Shown here in pieces: positions 5,171 through 5,641 of a DNA stretch of 5,641 nucleotides (its first letter is position 1; the number at the start of each line of letters is the position of its first letter). The DNA is from Betaproteobacteria bacterium (lineage in GTDB: Bacteria > Pseudomonadota > Gammaproteobacteria > Burkholderiales > Casimicrobiaceae), in assembly GCA_005883655.1 (NCBI GenBank), contig VBDA01000255.1, forward strand, positions 1-5,641. Reading direction: 5' to 3'. Position numbers and translations under genes: made by a program. The notes beneath the pieces were generated by a model. The model did no database searches. It saw only the letters and a list, made by a program, of their open reading frames with translations, and was not told the DNA's origin.

Positions 5171-5641
5171 GGAAACGAGTATCCGCGCAAATGAGCTGCG
5201 CGTCAACGCACGGTGTCCATCGAAAAGTTGCGCAGCGTGTGACTATCTCCCCGCCCCGCGGCGCTTTGCCGGCATCGGGCCAGAACAGGCGAAGCCGCCG
5301 ATCGGCGGTCAACCGGCCGCGAACAAGCTCTCGTCGGCCTCGTCGCACGGCGTCATCATCTACGCGACAGGATCGGACTCGCCTCGCAAGCGTAGCCGAC
5401 ACGAAGCAGAAATCAATTCTCTGGCCGGAGCTAATGGTTGCGCCGGTATTTTCGCAATGGCCCGCTGCGACCCATGCGTCGACGAACCCGGTGAGCCGAT
5501 TGAGGCGGCCGAATTGCTCCGTGAGCGGACCGACGACACGGTCGTACTCGGGCGCGGACCACTCGAAATTGAAATCGCCCATTAACATCGCATCGGCCGG
5601 CATCGGCGGCATCTCGCCCTCGGTCCAGCCGGCGGCGGGAT
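5115..5641 (-). CDS. Endonuclease/exonuclease/phosphatase (EEP) family protein, C-terminal part; 3' end doubtful
   Basis: Enters from the right edge already open (PAAGWTEGEMPPMPADAM), so the N-terminus is missing. The EEP catalytic motif GDFN lies at about 5579-5568 (LMGDFNFEW). It is followed by the family-like stretch GPLTEQFGRL, GFVDAW and RIDFCFVSATLARRVRS, ending near VDDDAV at about 5346. The family normally continues with a catalytic S-D-H motif within a few residues and then stops. Here the frame instead runs 77 codons of Arg-rich sequence through a promoter and the SAM-II aptamer to 5115. In the +1 frame a short tail (DEADESLFAAG) reaches TGA at 5311-5309, directly before a palindrome. 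The true end is therefore probably near 5309, after a frameshift or replacement of the S-D-H region. Substrate unknown. Confidence 0.6.
   Translation of the reverse strand, partial: PAAGWTEGEMPPMPADAMLMGDFNFEWSAPEYDRVVGPLTEQFGRLNRLTGFVDAWVAAGHCENTGATISSGQRIDFCFVSATLARRVRSCRVDDDAVRRGRRELVRGRLTADRRLRLFWPDAGKAPRGGEIVTRCATFRWTPCVDAQLICADTRFQRRFETMLCDATSQLAGA
5178..5206 (-). promoter_or_regulatory. Sigma-70 promoter for the riboswitch and PLP enzyme gene
   Basis: On the minus strand, TTGACG (5206-5201, 5 of 6) is followed after exactly 17 bases by GATACT (5183-5178, 4 of 6). Seven bases later comes A5170, the first base of aptamer helix P1, so the predicted transcript begins at or within a base or two of the aptamer. 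The promoter lies inside the apparent reading-frame extension of the EEP gene, which suggests that extension is not real coding sequence. Confidence 0.7.
5295..5308 (-). terminator. Palindromic hairpin, possible terminator of the EEP gene
   Basis: CCGCCGATCGGCGG is a perfect 14-base palindrome, giving a 5-bp G/C stem with a GAUC loop. On the minus strand it starts immediately after the TGA (5311-5309) found in the +1 frame of the EEP gene. No T-run follows, so it is at best a weak terminator; its position is the main argument. Confidence 0.35.

Overview
This GC-rich window looks like chromosomal DNA of a Gram-negative proteobacterium. LpxH, a lipid A enzyme, sits behind a secreted TPR protein and two tandem cyclophilins. 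From memory, this gene order is typical of Betaproteobacteria, so that is my best guess, held loosely. Every recognisable gene is a household metabolic or envelope gene. I see no mobile element, CRISPR array, tRNA or rRNA.

Layout. Positions 1-1018 (minus) hold the N-terminal 339 codons of an LldP/LctP-type lactate permease that runs off the left edge. Positions 1019-1277 are a divergent control region with a nested inverted repeat and weak promoter candidates for both directions. A plus-strand cluster follows: a secreted TPR protein (1278-1913), a terminator-like hairpin, a periplasmic cyclophilin (ppiA-like, 1986-2573), a cytoplasmic-type cyclophilin (ppiB-like, 2581-3028) that is frameshifted by an apparent 47-base internal deletion, and lpxH (3056-3775). 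Converging on it from the right is a minus-strand PLP enzyme of the cystathionine gamma-synthase family (3800-5035). At the right edge is the C-terminal part of an endonuclease/exonuclease/phosphatase (EEP) family protein whose 3' end looks abnormal.

The most interesting part is the 135-base leader of the PLP enzyme gene (5170 down to 5036, minus strand). It holds, in order, a good sigma-70 promoter (TTGACG, 17 bases, GATACT), an RNA with the conserved blocks and H-type pseudoknot of a SAM-II riboswitch, and an intrinsic terminator with a GCAA tetraloop and five U's that ends 11 bases before the start codon. Conserved aptamer segments are complementary to the terminator hairpin (9 bp and 7 bp), which gives a ready antiterminator. 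The expected logic is that high S-adenosylmethionine (SAM) folds the aptamer, frees the terminator and shuts off the enzyme. This places the enzyme in methionine biosynthesis rather than degradation.

Two genes in the window (ppiB and the EEP gene) look damaged at motifs needed for catalysis. This is either real decay or small sequence errors.
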